Positions 60,724 through 64,000 of a stretch of 64,000 bases of DNA are shown one piece after another. The stretch spans positions 416,041 through 480,040 of the forward strand of contig JAIEUA010000001.1 of assembly GCA_019744815.1 (NCBI GenBank), given 5' to 3'. The notes below the pieces were generated by a model that was given only the letters and a program-made list of their open reading frames with translations, was not told the origin of the DNA and ran no database searches. The DNA is from Phycisphaerales bacterium (GTDB taxonomy: Bacteria > Planctomycetota > Phycisphaerae > Phycisphaerales > UBA1924). Made by a program: the position numbers and the translations under genes. How positions within the stretch are numbered: the stretch's first letter is position 1; every line of letters begins with the position of its first letter.

Positions 60724-60950
60724 GAAGGGGTGAGGTGTGAGGGGTGAGTTGGAAGGCAAGGAGAGAACGCGGAGGGGCGGAGAGAGCGGAGTGTCGCGGA
60801 GAAGAGAGTGTGTCAAGGCAAGAGCCTGACCACCGCGCCTCCGCGATCCGTATCCCCTGTTCACCTGTTCTCCTCTTCCCCTGCCCCCGCATCCATTCCA
60901 TAAACTCCCTCCGCGCCCCTCCGCAACCTCCGCCCCTCCGCGTTCTCTCC
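60724..60950. repeat. Minisatellite and palindromic repeat before the PhnP-like gene
   Basis: A GGGGTGAG-type tract (60724-60748) is followed by 23-bp perfect inverted arms at 60760-60782 and 60928-60950 (core GAACGCGGAGGGGCGGAG). The right arm ends 9 bp before the GTG start of the PhnP-like gene. Confidence 0.85.
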
Positions 60951-60959
60951 ATTTCCCCC

Positions 60960-61835
60960 GTGCCCCTACGCGACCCCAAGTTCACCTTCCTCGGCACCGG
61001 CACCTCCAGCGGCGTGCCCGTCATCGGCTGCGACTGCGCCGTCTGCACCAGCACAGACCCGCGCGACAGCCGCCTGCGCACCAGCGCGTGCCTGGAATGG
61101 ACCGACCCCGACGGCAAGCCCCGCTGCGTGCTCATCGACACCAGTCCCGACCTGCGGCAGCAGGCGCTCAAACACAACATCCGCCGCGTCGATGCGATCC
61201 TGTTCACGCACAACCACGTCGATCACACCTTCGGCCTCGACGAGGTCCGCCGCTACAACGCGATGCAGCAGCACGCGATTGATGTCTACGCCGAGCCCCG
61301 CGTGATCGAGTTCCTGAAGCGCGTCTACCAGCACATCTTCGATAGCGACAAGAACATCAACCAGTCGTTCGTCGCGACCCTGATCGCGTTCCCGATCGAG
61401 CCCGCCCGCCCCATCGACCTGCACGGCCTGCGCTTCACGCCGCTGCGAGCGATGCACGGCCGCCTGCCCGTCGTCGGCTTCCGCATCGAGCCGGCCCCTT
61501 CTCACCCCTCACCCCTCACCCCTTCCATCTTCCCTCTCATCTACCTCACCGACGTCTCCGCGATCCCCAACGAGACCTGGCCGCTGCTCGAAGGCTGCCG
61601 CACGCTGATCCTCGACGCCCTGCGGCACCGCCACCACCCGACACACCTGACCCTCAGCCAGGCGATCGGGATCGCCCAGAACGTGGCCGCGGAACACACC
61701 TATTTCGTGCACATGACCCACGATCTGGGCCACGCCAAGACCCAGGCGGAGCTGCCCGAGGGCATGGAACTGGCGTGGGATGGGTTGGTGTTGGGGCACG
61801 AGAACGCGGCGTCCGACGCCCTCCGTTCGGGGTGA
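60960..61835 (+). CDS. PhnP-like metallo-beta-lactamase-fold hydrolase
   Basis: 291 residues from a GTG at 60960, at the end of the palindromic repeat. The conserved start FTFLGTGTSSGVPVIGCDCAVC with DPRDSRLRTSA marks the PhnP-like branch of the MBL fold (cyclic phosphodiesterases and related enzymes). The metal motif is FTHNHVDHTFGLDEVR. A second metal region is HLTLSQAI and FVHMTHDLGHAKTQAELP. The zinc finger-like Cys trio near residue 20 is present as CDCAVC. Residues ~180-195 (PSHPSPLTPSIFP) look like an insertion encoded by a minisatellite (61501-61525). The true substrate is unknown; phosphodiesters such as cyclic ribose phosphates are the family precedent. Confidence 0.85.
   Translation: MPLRDPKFTFLGTGTSSGVPVIGCDCAVCTSTDPRDSRLRTSACLEWTDPDGKPRCVLIDTSPDLRQQALKHNIRRVDAILFTHNHVDHTFGLDEVRRYNAMQQHAIDVYAEPRVIEFLKRVYQHIFDSDKNINQSFVATLIAFPIEPARPIDLHGLRFTPLRAMHGRLPVVGFRIEPAPSHPSPLTPSIFPLIYLTDVSAIPNETWPLLEGCRTLILDALRHRHHPTHLTLSQAIGIAQNVAAEHTYFVHMTHDLGHAKTQAELPEGMELAWDGLVLGHENAASDALRSG
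61501..61525. repeat. Minisatellite copy inside the PhnP-like coding region
   Basis: These 25 bases (CTCACCCC units) match the inverted complement of 60724-60748 at 24 of 25 positions. In frame they encode Ser/His/Pro/Leu-rich residues that interrupt the usual GFRI...YLTDVS strand junction. Confidence 0.75.
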
Positions 61836-61870
61836 ATTCGGTAGGGGCTCGCGCCTAAACTTGCCTCCCT

Positions 61871-62767
61871 ATGGGCAAGACTCGCGAGATCAAGAAGCGC
61901 ATCAAGGCCGTCGGCAACATCCGCCGCATCACCAAGACGATGCAGATGATCGCCACGGCGAAGTTCTCCGCCGCCCAGCAGCGGGCCGTCGCCAGCCGCC
62001 CGTACACCGACGCGCTCTTCGAGCTCGTCGCCGGCCTCGCCAAGGCCCTCAGCGACCTCAAGCACCCGCTGCTCACCGCCTCCGACAAGAAGGCCACGGG
62101 TCGCCCTCTCACGCTGATCCTCACCTCCGACCGCGGCCTCTGCGGCCCGTACAACGGCGCCATCCTCCGCACCGCCATGGCCTTCGCTCGCGAGAACCCC
62201 GCCAACCGCGCTGGCTTCATCGAGCTGGTCGGCAAGAAGGGCGCCGGTTTCCTCAAGTACAACAACATCCCGGTCTCGCAGGCCCACACCATCGGCGACA
62301 AGCCGACCTACGAGACCATCGAGTCGCTGGCCCAGAACTACATGGACCGCTTCGCCTCGGGCGAGATCACCAGCGTCCATGTCGTCTATATGAAGTTCCT
62401 CTCCGCCGGCAAGCAGGTCCCGACGGTCATGCAGCTGCTCCCCTTCAAGGCCGACGCCCTCGAGAAGCACACCCCCGGCAAGCTCGAGAAGCCCGCGGGC
62501 GAGTCGACCAGCCAGTACGAGTTCAGCCCCGACGCTGAGCAGCTCCTGGGCGAACTGCTCCCCGCGGCGGTCAAGGCCGTGCTCTTCCAGTGCTTCAACG
62601 ACGCGATCGTCAGCGAGCACGTCGCCCGCATGATCGCGATGAAGGCCGCCACCGACAACGCCGGCAAGATGGGCAAGCGCCTCACGCGTACCTTCAACCG
62701 CGCCCGTCAGGCCCAGATCACGACCGAGCTCACCGAGATCGTCGCCGGTGCCGCGGCCCTGGGTTGA
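61871..62767 (+). CDS. atpG: ATP synthase F1 gamma subunit
   Basis: 298 residues. The coiled-coil start KTREIKKRIKAVGNIRRITKTM and end RMIAMKAATDNAGKM, then NRARQAQITTELTEIV, are the two helices that form the rotor shaft inside the alpha3beta3 head. The central globular part has LILTSDRGLCGPYN. Gamma couples proton flow to ATP synthesis in the membrane-bound F1Fo enzyme. It stands alone, flanked by unrelated genes, whereas it normally lies between atpA and atpD. There is no Shine-Dalgarno sequence; TAAACT (61856-61861) ends 9 bp before the ATG, so a leaderless or very short-leader message is likely. A perfect terminator follows at 62806-62835. Confidence 0.95.
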   Translation: MGKTREIKKRIKAVGNIRRITKTMQMIATAKFSAAQQRAVASRPYTDALFELVAGLAKALSDLKHPLLTASDKKATGRPLTLILTSDRGLCGPYNGAILRTAMAFARENPANRAGFIELVGKKGAGFLKYNNIPVSQAHTIGDKPTYETIESLAQNYMDRFASGEITSVHVVYMKFLSAGKQVPTVMQLLPFKADALEKHTPGKLEKPAGESTSQYEFSPDAEQLLGELLPAAVKAVLFQCFNDAIVSEHVARMIAMKAATDNAGKMGKRLTRTFNRARQAQITTELTEIVAGAAALG

Positions 62768-62805
62768 TGCACGCACCAGCACGTCACTCGAACGCGCCTC
62801 ACTCC

Positions 62806-62835
62806 AACACCGGCCACACGCCGGTGTTTTCTTTT
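62806..62835 (+). terminator. Rho-independent terminator after atpG
   Basis: 9-bp stem AACACCGGC / GCCGGTGTT with loop CACAC, running into TTTTCTTTTT. Confidence 0.92.
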
Positions 62836-62867
62836 TCGCGCGAGGCCCTGCCCGGACGGGCGTGATC

Positions 62868-63779
62868 TCACCGAGGCGCGTCGAGCGGGTTGATCTTGGG
62901 GGTGGGATCGCCGTGGGTGCGGAGGTACTGGTCGATCCGCCGGGCCATGCTGCGAACCAGTGAACGCAGGGCTTTCTTGTCGCCCTTAGCCGTGCCCAGC
63001 GGCCGCGCGAGCGTGTGCTCGAGCCACGCGGCGCAGGCGTCGCGGAGCACCCGGAAGGCGATCGCGCCGCGGGGAGAGACGCCCACGCCGATGGGTTCGA
63101 TCAGCAATGTCGCGAGCATGCGGGCCATCTCCCCGGGATTGCCGCGTCGCCGGATGCCCACGGTGTCGATCAGCGTCACGATCGGCACGCCCTCGTCGAA
63201 GGTCACGATGAGGTTTGATGGCTTGTGGTCGCGGTTGCAGACGTTGGCCCGCAGCATCGCCCCGACCTGCACGCCCACCGCGCGCGCCAGCGCGTGCTCG
63301 TCGCGGACGGAGAGATCACGATCCGCGAGGTGCCGCAGCAGGGTTTTGCCCGGGGCTTCTTCGAGCAGCAGCCATTCGCGAGGCCACGCCTGTGGGGGTA
63401 GCAACGACTTGGGCCTCGTCGCTGCTTCCGCGTCGCCCAAGCCGTACTGGGTCAGCAGCGCGATCGGCCCCGCGACAGGGATCCCGTCGCGCTGCAGCCG
63501 CCGCGCCCCGCGCCACTGGCGAAACCCGCGGCTGGCCCGCAGCAGGTTCTTCGCCCGGTCGCGCAAGCCGACCAGCTCGCGCCACTTCACGATCAGCGGC
63601 GTGCCCTCGATCTCAACCCGCACCACGAACGAGTGCCCCTCGGCCTTTAGCACCGTGCTCGTCGCCGGGTCGAGCCGGAACGTGGTCGCGAACCGCGCGA
63701 GCGCGGCCTTGCGATCGCGCCACGCCGGCGCAACCTTCTCGACGCGCACGCCCCGGGGGATGTGGAAGGAGAGGCCCAC
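62868..63779 (-). CDS. Kdo/WaaP-like lipopolysaccharide kinase-family protein
   Basis: 303 residues with a protein-kinase-like fold of the InaA/KdkA/WaaP group. STVLKAEGHSFVVRVEIEGT and LIVKWRE give the nucleotide-binding strands with the Lys; LLLEEAPGKTL is the hinge; NRDHKPSNLIVTF is the catalytic loop (Asp, Lys, Asn); LIDTVGIRRRGNP replaces the DFG motif. These kinases phosphorylate Kdo or heptose of lipopolysaccharide cores, which suits an outer membrane. It is read convergently with atpG across the terminator and starts near the minisatellite at the right edge. Confidence 0.87.
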   Translation of the reverse strand: MGLSFHIPRGVRVEKVAPAWRDRKAALARFATTFRLDPATSTVLKAEGHSFVVRVEIEGTPLIVKWRELVGLRDRAKNLLRASRGFRQWRGARRLQRDGIPVAGPIALLTQYGLGDAEAATRPKSLLPPQAWPREWLLLEEAPGKTLLRHLADRDLSVRDEHALARAVGVQVGAMLRANVCNRDHKPSNLIVTFDEGVPIVTLIDTVGIRRRGNPGEMARMLATLLIEPIGVGVSPRGAIAFRVLRDACAAWLEHTLARPLGTAKGDKKALRSLVRSMARRIDQYLRTHGDPTPKINPLDAPR

Positions 63780-63799
63780 GGTGGGAATGTAACGTGGAA

Positions 63800-64000
63800 A
63801 GGGGGGGAGGGGAGCAGGGGAGCAGTGGGGCAGGGGAAGAGGAGAAGAGGAGAAGAGGAGAACAGGAGAACAGGAGAAAAGGCGAACGGTGGGGCGCGGC
63901 CGTGCTTCAATACCGCCTGCTCCCCTGCTCCCCTGCTCCCCTGCTCCCCTGCTCCCCTGCTCCCCTGCTCCCCTGCTCCCCTGCTCCCCTGCTCCCCTGC
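63800..64000. repeat. Opposed minisatellites at the right edge
   Basis: Left part: degenerate AGGGGAGC units, then AAGAGGAG and AACAGGAG units (63800-63880). Right part: about ten perfect copies of the 8-bp unit GCTCCCCT from ~63917 to the window end. The two are complementary, so together they form a long imperfect palindrome; the array may continue beyond the window. Confidence 0.85.

Noticed and set aside
63917..64000. Short repeated units as a possible CRISPR array
   Set aside because: The units are 8 bp and contiguous, with no spacers; this is a minisatellite.

Overview
The window looks like chromosomal DNA of a planctomycete of the class Phycisphaerae. The grounds are the high GC content, seventeen genes (sixteen intact, one frameshifted) ending in the twin EF-hand 'GC-type' dockerin-like tail known from that class, two PEP-CTERM-like sorting tails of the PAPS type, a HYExAFE-family protein, an NrfHA ammonia-forming nitrite reductase, and many composite palindromic intergenic repeats. 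No tRNA, rRNA, CRISPR array, integrase, transposase or phage gene was seen.

Left two thirds (1-40.9 kb). This is an island of secreted and surface proteins. After a minus-strand pair at the left edge (a truncated secreted protein and an 881-residue propeller-repeat protein) and a housekeeping dihydrolipoyl dehydrogenase, about 35 kb is read almost entirely on the plus strand. Nearly every gene there starts with a signal peptide, carries a different outer module (SGNH esterase, lipase-like hydrolase, HAF repeats, propeller repeats, PQQ-type sugar dehydrogenase, DNRLRE, GH13 amylase, subtilisin, reprolysin-like metalloprotease, Ig-like domains) and ends in the same ~65-residue tail of two calcium-loop motifs with four conserved cysteines, usually finishing in Cys-Pro. 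Two neighbours use a PEP-CTERM-like tail instead, and one sugar dehydrogenase has neither tail. A NarX/NarL-type two-component pair sits inside the island and is the obvious local candidate regulator. One dockerin gene (9048-9847) carries a single-base frameshift. No cohesin-like partner is visible.

Right third (41-64 kb). This is mixed metabolic and housekeeping content on both strands: phenylalanine hydroxylase, nrfHA behind a clear sigma70-type promoter, a metallophosphoesterase, an FKBP lipoprotein, a 17-residue lysine/arginine-rich mini-protein followed by a multi-hairpin RNA segment and terminator, an amidohydrolase, a YdcZ-type transporter, a GDSL esterase, murA, an MCE/MlaD protein with its ABC ATPase but no adjacent permease, an M14 peptidase, a NodZ-like glycosyltransferase, a PhnP-like hydrolase, a stand-alone atpG, and a Kdo/WaaP-like kinase. 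The gaps in this part, but not in the dockerin island, hold a family of composite inverted repeats and polypurine minisatellites. One minisatellite tract appears to have entered the PhnP-like coding region.

Start codons were chosen by Shine-Dalgarno spacing and signal-peptide shape where possible. Two dockerin genes look leaderless. Family names rest on motif recognition by eye, not on database searches.
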